Below are positions 26,680 to 35,866 of a stretch of 64,000 nucleotides of DNA, piece after piece (the stretch's first letter is position 1; each line of letters begins with the position of its first letter). The notes under the pieces were generated by a model, which searched no databases, was not told the DNA's origin, and worked only from the letters and a program-made list of their open reading frames with translations. This DNA comes from CAXTPV01 sp965276715. Its GTDB lineage: Bacteria; Pseudomonadota; Alphaproteobacteria; Acetobacterales; Acetobacteraceae. Where the stretch lies: assembly GCA_965276715.1 (NCBI GenBank), contig OZ255622.1, positions 3,720,001 through 3,784,000 on the forward strand, in the 5' to 3' direction. A program made the position numbers and the translations under genes.

Positions 26680-27960
26680 ATGCCGTCGCTCTGCCTCGAT
26701 TGCACGGCGACGCAAGCCGGCGAGATCGCGCGCCTCTGCCAGAGCTGCCATTCGGGGCGGCTCGCGCGCCATCCCGAGATTCTCGACCTGGCCATCGCCC
26801 ATATCGATTGCGACGCGTTCTACGCCAGCGTCGAGAAACGCGATCGGCCCGCGCTCGCTGGCCGTCCAGTGATCGTGGGCGGCGGCGAGCGCGGCGTCGT
26901 CACCGCCGCCTGCTACATCGCCCGCATCAACGGCGTGCGCAGCGCGATGCCGATGTTCAAGGCGCTCGCCGCCTGTCCGGACGCGATCGTGATCAGGCCC
27001 GACTTCGCGAAATACAGCGCGGCCGCCCGCCGGATCCGTGTGCTGATGCAGGACCTCACGCCGCTCGTGCAGACCCTTTCGATCGACGAGGCCGTGCTCG
27101 ACATGTCGGGAACCGAGGCGCTGCATCACGCGCCACCCGCCATCGTGCTGGCCCGGCTCGCGAACCGGATCAGGTCCGAGATCGGTGTCACCGTCTCGAT
27201 CGGCCTGGCGCCCAACCGGCTGCTCGCCAAGCTCGCCGCCGGCCGCGACAAGCCGCGCGGCTTCTCGGTCATCGGCGCCGACGCCAGGACGTGGCTCGCC
27301 GACAAGCCGGTCCGGTTGCTGCCGGGCATCGGCCCGGCGCTCGAAAAGCGGCTTGCCGCCAGGGGCCTGACGACGCTCGGCCAGCTGCAGGCGCTCGATG
27401 CGCGCGACGCCCTCGCTCGTCTCGGCGATGACGGGCCATCGCTCTGTGCCCGCGCGCGTGGCGAAGACCGCCGCCCGGTCATCGTCGGCGGCGTTGCCAA
27501 GTCGATCAGCGCCGAGACCACGTTCGAGCGCGATCTGGCCGATCTTGCGTCGCTCGAACATCATCTGTGGCGGATGAGCGAGAAGCTCGGCGCGCGTCTG
27601 CGCACCGGGGGGTGCGCCGCCGCCGGCATCGTGCTCAAGCTGCGCACGAGCCGGTTCGCGATCCGCACACGCAACAAGCGCCTGGCCGCGCCGACGGTCA
27701 TTCCCGAGAACCTGTTCGATGCCGCCCGCGCGCTGCTGGCGCGCGAAGCGGACGGCACGCTGTTCCGCCTCGTCGGCATCGGCGCCAGTCCGCTTGCGCC
27801 GCTCGACGCCGCCGATCGAGACGATCTCGCCGACTTCGGCCGCAGCCGCCGCGCGCGCACCCAGAATGCCATCGATGCGCTGCGGGCCCGCTTCGGCGAT
27901 GACGCGATCCGGCGCGGACGATCGATCAGACCGCCAGGAAGCGGCATCCTTGATGTCTGA
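26680..27960 (+). CDS. dinB: DNA polymerase IV with N-terminal zinc-finger segment
   Basis: 426-residue Y-family translesion polymerase. Residues 4-25 hold two CxxC pairs (CLDC, CQSC), an N-terminal zinc-ribbon-like extension found in many alphaproteobacterial DinB proteins. Then IAHIDCDAFYASVEKRDRP (catalytic metal Asp), TLSIDEAVLDMSG (second acidic pair), and SVSIGLAPNRLLAKLAAGRDKP with the helix-hairpin-helix thumb LLPGIGPALEKRLAARGL. The last 35 residues (SDLADFGRSRRARTQNAIDAL-like tail) are family-typical. No LexA box is seen upstream. Confidence 0.93.
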   Translation: MPSLCLDCTATQAGEIARLCQSCHSGRLARHPEILDLAIAHIDCDAFYASVEKRDRPALAGRPVIVGGGERGVVTAACYIARINGVRSAMPMFKALAACPDAIVIRPDFAKYSAAARRIRVLMQDLTPLVQTLSIDEAVLDMSGTEALHHAPPAIVLARLANRIRSEIGVTVSIGLAPNRLLAKLAAGRDKPRGFSVIGADARTWLADKPVRLLPGIGPALEKRLAARGLTTLGQLQALDARDALARLGDDGPSLCARARGEDRRPVIVGGVAKSISAETTFERDLADLASLEHHLWRMSEKLGARLRTGGCAAAGIVLKLRTSRFAIRTRNKRLAAPTVIPENLFDAARALLAREADGTLFRLVGIGASPLAPLDAADRDDLADFGRSRRARTQNAIDALRARFGDDAIRRGRSIRPPGSGILDV

Positions 27961-28012
27961 CTGGTAGATCACACGCATTGCCAAGCATCGACTTTGATCA
28001 TACCCTAGTTCT

Positions 28013-28018
28013 TATAAT
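28013..28018 (+). promoter_or_regulatory. Consensus -10 hexamer upstream of the thiolase gene
   Basis: TATAAT, a perfect sigma-70 -10, lies 30 bp before the thiolase ATG in an unusually AT-rich patch. No good -35 is found at 16-18 nt (the region reads GACTTTGATC). A GGGAGG ribosome-binding site sits at 28038-28043. The pairing suggests a separate promoter for the thiolase-SDR pair. Confidence 0.45.
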
Positions 28019-28047
28019 GCCCACGTTTGTCCTGATCGGGAGGGCCC

Positions 28048-29250
28048 ATGGCCGAAGCCGTCATCGTCGCAACCGCTCGCACGCCGATCGGCAAGGCCTA
28101 TCGCGGATCTTTCAACGACACCCAGGGTCAGGCGTTGGCCGGCCACGCGATCGCCGAAGCGGTGCGTCGCGCCGGCATCGACGGCGGTGACGTCGATGAC
28201 CTGATCCTCGGCTGCGCCATGCAGCAGGGATCGACGGGAATGAATGTCGCCCGACAGGGCGCGCTTCATGCCGGCCTGGCAGACAGCGTTCCCGGCATGA
28301 CGATCGACCGCCAATGCGGGTCCGGCCTGATGGCGATCGCGACCGCGGCGAAGGGCATCCTCAACGGCGAACTCGGGGTCGCGGTCGCCGGCGGCGTCGA
28401 ATCCATCTCGCTCGTCCAGAACAAGCACACGAACAGCTACCGGGCCGGCGATCCGACCCTGATCGAGAAAATCCCGTCGATCTACATGACGATGATCGAG
28501 ACGGCGGAGATCGTCGCCAGCCGCTACGGCATCAGCCGCGAGGCGCAGGACGAGTACGCGCTGCAGTCGCAACAGCGCACCGCGCGCGCGCAGTCGGAAG
28601 GCCGGTTCGACGCCGAGCTGATGCCGGTCTCGACCCGGATGGTGGTGGTCGACAAGGCCACCGGCGCGAGCGGCGTCCGCGACGTCACCATCGAGCGCGA
28701 CGAGGGCAACCGGCCGCAGACGCGCCTCGAGGATCTGGCCAGATTGGAACCAGTGTTTGCCGGTGGGCAGCGCGTCGCCAAGGGTGCCTATGTGACCGCC
28801 GGCAATGCCTCGCAGCTCTCCGATGGTGCCGCGGCGCTGGTGCTGATGGAGCGCGGCGAGGCCGAACGGCGAGGGCTCGAACCGCTCGGCGCCTATCGCG
28901 GCCTCGCGGTCGCCGGCTGCGCGCCGGACGAGATGGGGATCGGCCCCGTCTTCGCGATCCCGAAGCTTCTCGCCAGGCATGGCCTGGCCATCGACGACAT
29001 CGGCCTTTGGGAGCTCAACGAGGCGTTCGCGAGCCAGGTGATCTACTGCCGCGATCACCTCGGGATCCCGAACGATCGCTTCAACGTCTCCGGCGGCGCG
29101 ATCTCGATCGGCCATCCCTACGGCATGTCCGGCGCGCGGATGACCGCGCACATCCTGCATGAAGGCCGGCGCCGCGGCGTCCGTTATGGAGTCGTGACGA
29201 TGTGCATGGGGGGAGGCATGGGAGGCGCCGGTCTCTTCGAGATCTTCTGA
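28048..29250 (+). CDS. Acetyl-CoA acyltransferase (thiolase)
   Basis: 400-residue thiolase. The acyl-accepting cysteine is in DRQCGSGLMAIATA (about residue 91). NEAFASQ, GGAISIGHPYGMSGARM and the C-terminal CMGGGMGGAGLFE supply the catalytic His and second Cys. A degradative or biosynthetic role cannot be decided from the motifs. The SDR gene follows after 13 bp, suggesting linked acyl-CoA chemistry such as beta-oxidation. Confidence 0.92.
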   Translation: MAEAVIVATARTPIGKAYRGSFNDTQGQALAGHAIAEAVRRAGIDGGDVDDLILGCAMQQGSTGMNVARQGALHAGLADSVPGMTIDRQCGSGLMAIATAAKGILNGELGVAVAGGVESISLVQNKHTNSYRAGDPTLIEKIPSIYMTMIETAEIVASRYGISREAQDEYALQSQQRTARAQSEGRFDAELMPVSTRMVVVDKATGASGVRDVTIERDEGNRPQTRLEDLARLEPVFAGGQRVAKGAYVTAGNASQLSDGAAALVLMERGEAERRGLEPLGAYRGLAVAGCAPDEMGIGPVFAIPKLLARHGLAIDDIGLWELNEAFASQVIYCRDHLGIPNDRFNVSGGAISIGHPYGMSGARMTAHILHEGRRRGVRYGVVTMCMGGGMGGAGLFEIF

Positions 29251-29263
29251 GAGGAGAGAGTCG

Positions 29264-30169
29264 TTGACGATCGATCTGACGGGACGGGTCGCGATCGTGA
29301 CCGGAGCGGGCGGCGGCCTGGGACGGGCACACGCGCTGCTGCTCGCGCGTCGCGGTGCCGCGGTTGTCGTCAACGATCTCGGCGCCGGCAGGGACGGGGC
29401 GGGCGGCTCGATGTCGGCCGCGGACGCGGTCGCCAACGAGATCATCGCGGCGGGCGGGAAGGCGATGCCGAACGGCGCGTCGGTTACCGACATGGGCCAG
29501 GTCGAGGCGATGGTCGCCGCCGCCGTGCGGCGCTGGGGACGGATCGACATCCTGGTCAACAATGCCGGCATCCTGCGCGACAAGACATTCGCCAAGATGG
29601 ATCTCGCCGATTTTCGTCTGGTGATGGACGTCCATCTCATGGGCGCCGTCCACTGCACCAAGGCGGTCTGGGACATCATGCGGTCGCGGAACTACGGCCG
29701 GATCGTCCTGACGACATCCTCGTCCGGCCTGTTCGGAAATTTCGGCCAGTCGAACTACGGCGCGGCAAAGATGGCGCTGGTGGGCTTGATGCAGGTCCTC
29801 TCCCTCGAAGGACGCAAATACGACATCCGCGTCAATTGCCTCGCGCCGACCGCGGCGACGCGCATGATGGACGGCCTGACGGCGGAACTCGCCGAACGGT
29901 TGACGCCCGAGGCGGTGAGCCCGGCGGTGCTCGCCCTGGTGCATGACGAGGCGCCCACGCGGACCGTGCTCTGCGCCGGCGCTGGAAGCTTCGAACAGGC
30001 CCAGATCGTGCTCACACGCGGCGTGTTCGTGGGCGACGGCGACGACGCCGCCGAACAGATCGTGCGGCGGTGGAGCGAAATCGCCGACGCCAGCGGATCG
30101 GTCATCCCGGAAAGCTCCTGGGTCCAGGGCAGGGCCGAACTCGAGAAGAGCGGATTGCGCATGGATTGA
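29264..30169 (+). CDS. SDR family oxidoreductase, MFE-2-like hydroxyacyl-CoA dehydrogenase type
   Basis: 301 residues. The cofactor loop is VTGAGGGLGRAHALLLA, then DLGAG, VNNAGILRDKTFAKM, and the active site S-x-YGAAKMAL with the Tyr/Lys pair. VVVNDLGAGRDG and the NNAGILRDK-type stretch match the dehydrogenase domain of peroxisomal multifunctional enzyme-like SDRs. The start is TTG at 29264, with a GAGGAGAG Shine-Dalgarno just upstream. Pairing with a thiolase fits beta-oxidation or a related pathway. Confidence 0.85.
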   Translation: MTIDLTGRVAIVTGAGGGLGRAHALLLARRGAAVVVNDLGAGRDGAGGSMSAADAVANEIIAAGGKAMPNGASVTDMGQVEAMVAAAVRRWGRIDILVNNAGILRDKTFAKMDLADFRLVMDVHLMGAVHCTKAVWDIMRSRNYGRIVLTTSSSGLFGNFGQSNYGAAKMALVGLMQVLSLEGRKYDIRVNCLAPTAATRMMDGLTAELAERLTPEAVSPAVLALVHDEAPTRTVLCAGAGSFEQAQIVLTRGVFVGDGDDAAEQIVRRWSEIADASGSVIPESSWVQGRAELEKSGLRMD

Positions 30170-30188
30170 ACCGCGCGCACTCAGGATA

Positions 30189-30986
30189 CTACCGTCCGCA
30201 GCCTTTCGCACTCGGCAGCATGACCAGGCTCCGCAGTTGTCCGCGCAACCGGTAGTCGCCGAAATCCATGTCCAGCCGATCGCTCACCCCGTTGGCGAAA
30301 TACCGGCTGCCGATCTCGTATTCCGGCGTCATGCCCAGATCGTGCAGCGCGTAGAACGCGATATGGATCCGTCCTGACGGCACGTCGCCGAGCGCATCGA
30401 TCGGGGCGCTGCGCGTGGCACCCCAGTTCAGGATCGTGGCCGCGGTATACTCGGCGCCGTCGGTGCCGGTCCCGTCGAAGAGCGTCGGCGATGCCGTCTT
30501 GGCACCCTCGGCGGCCGCCTGCAGGATCGCCTTCGTGTGCGACATCGGAAACAGCGTTCCGGCGGGCAGCGTGAGGATGGTGCCGGACGGCTCGGTGAAC
30601 TGGACGAGTCCCGATCCCCCGGACGCCGGCACCGACGCGTGTCCCCTGATGCCGGCACCCTGGTGGCCGCCCTCGAGCTGGCGCATCGTGAAGTTGAACG
30701 ATTGCCCGTTCTTGGTCTCGAACGTCGCGTAGTCCGATCGCGTCGACGACTGATGCCCGTCGCGGTCGACCGAGTTGATCGTCAGGGTCTGCTCGGTCGC
30801 CCACGCGTTGCAGGCGTCGTGAACCTCATAGACCATGTTGCCGCTGGCGGCGACCGTCTCCCCGTTGGCCGATTGTTCGAGGCTCAGATCGTAGACGGCC
30901 CGATGCGGTGCCAGCACGATCTTGGGCGCCGCCATCGCTTCGGCGACGGGTAGGCAGACCGCGAGCGCCCAGGCGAACGTCCTCAT
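30189..30986 (-). CDS. eipB: EipB-type cell envelope integrity protein (DUF1849)
   Basis: 265 residues with a signal peptide (MRTFAWALAVCLPVAEAMA). The mature protein begins KIVLAPHRAVYDLSL, the hallmark start of DUF1849/EipB. A single pair of cysteines (DACNAW and C-terminal KGCGR) could form the disulfide described for Brucella EipB, a periplasmic beta-spiral protein needed for envelope integrity. It overlaps the aspS stop by 4 bp (ATGA) and is in the same leftward operon. Confidence 0.85.
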   Translation of the reverse strand: MRTFAWALAVCLPVAEAMAAPKIVLAPHRAVYDLSLEQSANGETVAASGNMVYEVHDACNAWATEQTLTINSVDRDGHQSSTRSDYATFETKNGQSFNFTMRQLEGGHQGAGIRGHASVPASGGSGLVQFTEPSGTILTLPAGTLFPMSHTKAILQAAAEGAKTASPTLFDGTGTDGAEYTAATILNWGATRSAPIDALGDVPSGRIHIAFYALHDLGMTPEYEIGSRYFANGVSDRLDMDFGDYRLRGQLRSLVMLPSAKGCGR

Positions 30987-32761
30987 GATCGCTTTGCCGG
31001 CAGCGCCTGCAGCGACAGTTCCCGAAGCCGCGCCTCCGTGACGGGTGCCGGCGCGCCCATCATCAGGTCCTCGCCGCCCTGGTTGAGCGGAAAGAGGATC
31101 ACCTCGCGTATGTTGGGCTCATCGGCGAGCAGCATCACGATCCGGTCCACGCCGGGCGCCGAGCCGCCATGCGGGGGCGCCCCGTAACGGAACGCGTTCA
31201 ACATGCCGCCGAAGCGCGCCTCGACCTCCGAGGCGGGATAGCCCGCGATCTCGAACGCCCGGATCATGATCTCCGGGCGATGGTTGCGGATCGCGCCGGA
31301 CGACAGCTCGATGCCGTTGCAGACGATGTCGTACTGAAAGGCCTTGATGGTGAGCGGATCCTGGTTGTCGAGCGCCTCGAGGCCGCCCTGCGGCATGCTG
31401 AACGGATTGTGGCTGAAATCGATCCGGCCGGTCTCCGCGTCGCGCTCGTACATCGGGAAGTCGACGATCCAGCAGAACCGGAACGCGTCGCGTTCGACGA
31501 GGTCGAGCTCCTCGCCAAGCCGGGTTCGCACGAGGCCCGCGAACTTGGCCGTTGCCTCCTCCGGTCCGGCGGCGAAGAACACCGCGTCGCCCGCCGACAA
31601 GCCGCACGCCGCCCGGATCGCGTCCGCTCGCGCGGGCTCGAGGTTGCGCGCGATCGGTCCTCTCGCACCATCGGTCCCGAACTGGATGTAGCCCAGCCCC
31701 GCCGCGCCCTCGGCGCGGGCCCATTCGTTGAGCTTGTCGAAGAACGAGCGCGGCCGGTCCGCCGTCCCCGGCGCCGGGATCGCCCGCACCACGCCGCCGC
31801 TCGCCGCCACGGCCGCGAACAAGCCGAACCCGCCGCCCGCGAATGGCGCGGTGACGTCGACGATCCGCAGCGGGTTGCGCAGGTCGGGCTTGTCCGACCC
31901 GAACACGCGCAGTGCCTCGTCATAGGCGATGCGCGGAAACGCGCCCTCGGTCACCGCTCGACCGCCGCCGAATTCCGCGAACACGCCCGCCATCACCGGC
32001 TCGAGTATCGCGAAGACATCCTCCTGGGTGCAGAAGCTCATTTCGAAGTCGAGCTGGTAGAATTCTCCGGGTGACCGATCGGCCCGTGAGGCCTCGTCGC
32101 GAAAGCAGGGTGCGATCTGGAAATAGCGGTCGAAGCCGGCCACCATGGCAAGCTGCTTGAACTGCTGCGGCGCCTGCGGCAGCGCGTAGAACTTGCCCGG
32201 ATGCAGCCGCGCCGGCACCAGGAAGTCGCGCGCGCCCTCGGGGCTCGATGCGGTCAGGATCGGCGTCTGGAACTCGGTGAAGCCCTGGCTCACCATCCGG
32301 CGGCGCAGGCTCGCGATCACGCCGGCCCGCAGCATCATGTTCCGGTGCACGCGCTCGCGGCGCAGATCGATGTAGCGGTACTTGAGCCGCAACTCGTCCG
32401 GATACTGCTCATGGCCGGCCACCTGCAGCGGCAGCACGTCGGCGCGCGACTGGATCTCGATCGTGTCGGCACGCACTTCGATCTCGCCGGTCGGCAGCCG
32501 GGGATTGATCGTTCCGGCTTCCCGGCGAACCACCGTCCCCGTCACCGTGACGACACTCTCGACTCGCAGCCCGTCCGCCAACGCCAGCAGATCGCCGCCC
32601 GCCGGAACCACGATCTGCGTCATCCCGTAATGGTCGCGCAGGTCGACGAACAGCAGTCCGCCGTGGTCGCGCTTGCTGTGGATCCAACCCGACAACCGCA
32701 CCGTCGCATCCGCGTCCGCACGCCTGAGCTGGCCGCAATCGTGGGTCCGATAGGCGTGCAT
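30983..32761 (-). CDS. aspS: Aspartate--tRNA ligase
   Basis: 592-residue class II synthetase. The N-terminal OB-fold anticodon domain (RLSGWIHSKRDHGGLLFVDLRDHYG) is followed by motif 2 (FRDEASRADRSPGEFYQLDFEMSF) and motif 3 (GGSAPGVDRIVMLLADEPNIREVILFPLN). The bacterial GAD insertion is in place. Many Alphaproteobacteria use a non-discriminating form that also charges tRNA-Asn; that cannot be told here. Start MHAYRTHDCGQLR at 32761 is the family start. Confidence 0.96.
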   Translation of the reverse strand: MHAYRTHDCGQLRRADADATVRLSGWIHSKRDHGGLLFVDLRDHYGMTQIVVPAGGDLLALADGLRVESVVTVTGTVVRREAGTINPRLPTGEIEVRADTIEIQSRADVLPLQVAGHEQYPDELRLKYRYIDLRRERVHRNMMLRAGVIASLRRRMVSQGFTEFQTPILTASSPEGARDFLVPARLHPGKFYALPQAPQQFKQLAMVAGFDRYFQIAPCFRDEASRADRSPGEFYQLDFEMSFCTQEDVFAILEPVMAGVFAEFGGGRAVTEGAFPRIAYDEALRVFGSDKPDLRNPLRIVDVTAPFAGGGFGLFAAVAASGGVVRAIPAPGTADRPRSFFDKLNEWARAEGAAGLGYIQFGTDGARGPIARNLEPARADAIRAACGLSAGDAVFFAAGPEEATAKFAGLVRTRLGEELDLVERDAFRFCWIVDFPMYERDAETGRIDFSHNPFSMPQGGLEALDNQDPLTIKAFQYDIVCNGIELSSGAIRNHRPEIMIRAFEIAGYPASEVEARFGGMLNAFRYGAPPHGGSAPGVDRIVMLLADEPNIREVILFPLNQGGEDLMMGAPAPVTEARLRELSLQALPAKRS

Positions 32762-32844
32762 TGGCGTGTCCTCTGGCGGCTCGCGGTGGTTCTCCCGGCG
32801 CGTCCGTTCTGTCAACAGCGCGGCGCCTCGGCTAGAAGCGCGCG

Positions 32845-34023
32845 ATGACACGATCAGCCAAGACCATCTTCCCCGAGCCCATCCTCGTCACCGATACCGA
32901 CACTCTCGCCGCCGCCTGCGATCGGCTCGCCCGCGAGGACTTCGTCACCGTCGACACCGAGTTCATGCGCGAGCGCACATACTGGCCGATCCTCTGCGTG
33001 GTGCAGCTGGCCAGCGACAGCGAAGTTCTGGTCGTCGACGCCGAGGCGGAGGGCATCGATCTGGCACCCCTCGACCGGCTGCTCGCCGCACCCGGCACGA
33101 CGAAGGTCTTCCATGCGGCGCGCCAGGACGCGGAGATCTTCCTCCATCTGTTCGGACGTCTGCCGCAGCCATTGTTCGATACCCAGGTCGCCGCCATGGT
33201 CGCCGGTTTCGGCGACCAGGTCGGCTACGATCAGCTCGTCGCCTCGCTGACCGGCGGCCAGATCGACAAGGCGCATCGTTTCAGCGACTGGTCGGCGCGC
33301 CCGCTCAGCCCGGCACAGGTGACGTATGCCGCGGCGGACGTGACCTATCTGCGTGAGGTCTATCGGCAGCTCCGCGCGCGCCTCGAGCGGGAAGGGCGCC
33401 TCGACTGGGTGGCCCAGGAGATGGCGGTGCTGGCGGACCCCGAGACCTTCCGGCCCGATCCCGAAGGCATGTGGGAGCGGCTCAAGCCGCGCACCGGCAA
33501 CCGCCGCATGCTGGGCGTGCTGCGCGCGGCCGCCGCCTGGAGAGAGCGCGAGGCGCAACGCGTCGACATTCCCCGCCAGCGCCTGCTCCGCGACGAAAGC
33601 CTGCTCGAGCTCGCGGCCGTGGCGCCTCGCGATCCCGACGCGCTGGCGCGCATCCGCGGCGTCGGGCGCGGCTTCGCCGATGGCAAGAGCGGCGCCGGCA
33701 TCCTCGCGGCCATCGCGGCCGCCCTTGCACTCGCGGAGGATCAACTGCCCGACAGCAAGGAGCGCCGCGAGCTCAGGCCGTCGCCCGCGCTGGTCGCGCT
33801 GCTCAAGGTGCTGCTGGCCGCGAAGTCAGAGGAGCATCAGGTGGCGGGAAGGCTGCTGGCCTCGTCGGACGATCTCGACCGGATCGCGGTCGAGAACGCG
33901 CCCGATGTGCCGGCCCTCTCGGGCTGGCGCCGGCAGGTCTTCGGCGACGATGCGCTGGCGCTGAAAGCCGGCCAGATCTCGCTCGGCGTGTCGGGGAAGC
34001 GGGTCAGGCTGCTCAGGAGCTGA
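32845..34023 (+). CDS. rnd: Ribonuclease D
   Basis: 392 residues. The DEDDy exonuclease domain begins at VTVDTEFMRERTYWPILCVVQ (Exo I), with FHAARQDAEIFLHLFG (Exo II) and VTYAAADVTYLREVYRQL (Exo III). An HRDC domain follows (ALARIRGVGRGFAD). It trims tRNA 3' ends. It is divergent from aspS with an 83-bp gap. Confidence 0.94.
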   Translation: MTRSAKTIFPEPILVTDTDTLAAACDRLAREDFVTVDTEFMRERTYWPILCVVQLASDSEVLVVDAEAEGIDLAPLDRLLAAPGTTKVFHAARQDAEIFLHLFGRLPQPLFDTQVAAMVAGFGDQVGYDQLVASLTGGQIDKAHRFSDWSARPLSPAQVTYAAADVTYLREVYRQLRARLEREGRLDWVAQEMAVLADPETFRPDPEGMWERLKPRTGNRRMLGVLRAAAAWREREAQRVDIPRQRLLRDESLLELAAVAPRDPDALARIRGVGRGFADGKSGAGILAAIAAALALAEDQLPDSKERRELRPSPALVALLKVLLAAKSEEHQVAGRLLASSDDLDRIAVENAPDVPALSGWRRQVFGDDALALKAGQISLGVSGKRVRLLRS

Positions 34024-34076
34024 CCGCAACCGGCCGGCCGATCGGGTGTTGTCGCGAAACAAACGGGAGGACCGTC

Positions 34077-34334
34077 ATGCTGATCATCACCTGGATCATC
34101 TTCGGACTGATCGCGGGGTTCATCGCCAGCAAGCTCGTCAACAACTCGGGTGAGGGCTTCATCCTCGACACGATCCTCGGGATCGTGGGCGCGGTGGTCG
34201 GCGGGTATATCTTCCACGCATTCGGGGCGTCGGGCGTCACCGGCTTCGATCTCTACAGCCTGCTCGTCGCCGTCGTCGGCGCCGTCGTCCTGCTGGTGGT
34301 CTACCACGCGCTGTTCGGACGGCGCGCGATCTGA
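34077..34334 (+). CDS. GlsB/YeaQ/YmgE family small membrane protein
   Basis: 85 residues made of three membrane helices. MLIITWIIFGLIAGFIASKLV and ILGIVGAVVGGYIFHAFG are standard for the transglycosylase-associated/GlsB family, linked in other bacteria to stress response. A GGGAGG lies 9 nt before the ATG at 34077. It sits between rnd and gcrA. Confidence 0.9.
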   Translation: MLIITWIIFGLIAGFIASKLVNNSGEGFILDTILGIVGAVVGGYIFHAFGASGVTGFDLYSLLVAVVGAVVLLVVYHALFGRRAI

Positions 34335-34339
34335 CAAAC

Positions 34340-34379
34340 GATTCTTGTCCACAACATTTTGTGGTCTCGGGATTGAGTC
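34340..34379 (+). promoter_or_regulatory. gcrA upstream region: DnaA-box-like site flanked by two GANTC sites
   Basis: TTGTCCACA (34345-34353) differs from the DnaA box TTATCCACA at one base. It is immediately preceded by GATTC (34340-34344) and followed by GAGTC (34375-34379), both CcrM methylation sites (GANTC). In Caulobacter, gcrA transcription depends on DnaA, and GcrA acts with CcrM methylation. The combination in only 40 bp of the 103-bp gap is suggestive but unproven. Confidence 0.5.
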
Positions 34380-34437
34380 GGAACCACATTTGGTCATACG
34401 CTTCATCTTGTGGTTAGCCCCCGCGGGAGGACACAAG

Positions 34438-34875
34438 ATGGAGTGGAATGAGGAAACGATCGCGCAATTGCGCGCTCTGTGGCTGGAAGGTCACTCCACC
34501 GCGGAGATCGGCCGCCGCATGGGGGTGACCAAGAATGCGATCGTCGGCAAGGCGCACCGACTCAAACTGTCATCGCGGCCATCGCCGATCCGTCGCGATC
34601 GCGGGCTGGACCACAGAAGTCCGCGTCCGGCACCACGGCCCCCACGCCCGCGTCAGGCGGCGCCGGAGCCGAGGCCGCGGGCAACGCCCCGCCCGACGCT
34701 TCGAACGGTCGCGACCGTCGGCCGCGTCTCGCCGTGCTGCTGGCCGATCGGGGAGCCGGGCACCCGTTCATTCCGCTTCTGCGACGCCGACACGCTGCCC
34801 AACAAGCCCTACTGCTACGACCACGCTCAACTGGCTTACGTCAAAATCCGCGACAAGCGCGAGAGCGCCGCCTGA
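34438..34875 (+). CDS. gcrA: GcrA cell cycle regulator
   Basis: 145 residues. The N-terminal DNA-binding segment MEWNEETIAQLRALWLEGHS then TAEIGRRMGVTKNAIVGKAHRL is the near-invariant GcrA helix-turn-helix. A proline/arginine-rich linker follows, then the C-terminal sigma-70-binding segment (CCWPIGEPGT, FCDADTLPNKPYCYDH). GcrA is a class-specific transcription factor of Alphaproteobacteria that senses DNA methylation. The start fits the family and an RBS (GGGAGGA) lies upstream. Confidence 0.95.
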   Translation: MEWNEETIAQLRALWLEGHSTAEIGRRMGVTKNAIVGKAHRLKLSSRPSPIRRDRGLDHRSPRPAPRPPRPRQAAPEPRPRATPRPTLRTVATVGRVSPCCWPIGEPGTRSFRFCDADTLPNKPYCYDHAQLAYVKIRDKRESAA

Positions 34876-34930
34876 CATCGAGGTCCTGGACCTGCCGGGC
34901 ATGAGCACTCCCGGCAGGCCAAGGCCTGAT

Positions 34931-35659
34931 CTATGACGCGGTTGCTTCCGCGGGCGTCACTTGCAGCGGCGCGGGCCGTTCGCCCGGCTTGATCGCCTCG
35001 CCCGTGCCAAGCTTCGACGCCTCCGAGCGTGGCGTTCCCTCGGTCAGCATCTCGAGCCGGCCGCTGATCTGGCCGCCGTCCTCGACCTGCAGGCGCCGGC
35101 AACGCGCCGACCCGAGCAGCTTGCCCGACGCGCGCACGACGAGCGTGCCGTGCGCCACGAGTGTTCCGTCGATGGTGCCGGCGAGTTCGGCGTCCTCGAC
35201 CTCGACCTCGCCGCGGAACACGCCGCCGGGTGCCACCGACAGTTCGGTCGCCCGTATCATGGTCGCTTCGACCGTGCCCTCGACGACGAGCCTTTCCGCA
35301 TCCTGCACCGAACCCTGGACCGAGATCCCCCGTCCGACCACCAGCGTCCGCCGCTCGGACGCCTGCGGCGCGCGGGACCCTGAGAGGCCCGGGGTGCCCG
35401 GTGGTCCGGGCGGACGCGGCGGCTGCAGGCCCTGCGGGGGGATCGGCGGCGTGGGCGTGGCGGGGATCGGCGGACGGCTCATGTTGGGCGTCTCCTTTGG
35501 CGGTTCGGGGCGGGGTGGGGCGCCTAGTCCGCCTTCGGCCGGCTTGCTGGCGCTCGGCACGGGGGGAAATTTCGGCGTCGAAGATGGGTTCTCGGGTTTT
35601 GCAGGAACCGGGATGTTCTGTGGAGCTGCAGCCTCGTCGGGCTTACGTCGTTTGAACAA
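34931..35659 (-). CDS. Bactofilin (polymer-forming cytoskeletal protein)
   Basis: 242 residues. The first 105 are proline-rich and disordered. The conserved core (TLVVGRGISVQGSVQDAERLVVEGTVE, then repeated beta-strand turns such as GVFRGEVEVEDAELAGTIDGTLVAHG) is the right-handed beta-helix that polymerises into filaments. Bactofilins scaffold cell-wall enzymes and shape. A C-terminal tail follows. N-terminal length is unusual but proline-rich heads are common. Confidence 0.9.
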   Translation of the reverse strand: MFKRRKPDEAAAPQNIPVPAKPENPSSTPKFPPVPSASKPAEGGLGAPPRPEPPKETPNMSRPPIPATPTPPIPPQGLQPPRPPGPPGTPGLSGSRAPQASERRTLVVGRGISVQGSVQDAERLVVEGTVEATMIRATELSVAPGGVFRGEVEVEDAELAGTIDGTLVAHGTLVVRASGKLLGSARCRRLQVEDGGQISGRLEMLTEGTPRSEASKLGTGEAIKPGERPAPLQVTPAEATAS

Positions 35660-35866
35660 AGGGAATTTCCTTCGTTTGAAGCCGGGGCGCTCGACTGTCT
35701 GCCCGCCGGATTCGCTCCGGACGAGACGACCGCCTTACACGCTCGATCCTGTGCGAACAAGCGTGCGATGGCATTTGCGTGTCGTCATGCGCCGCTTCGA
35801 GACGGCTTTGTTGCGACGAACGGCGCATCGGCCTAACTGCCTGTCGCGAACGCAACCGGACGCACG

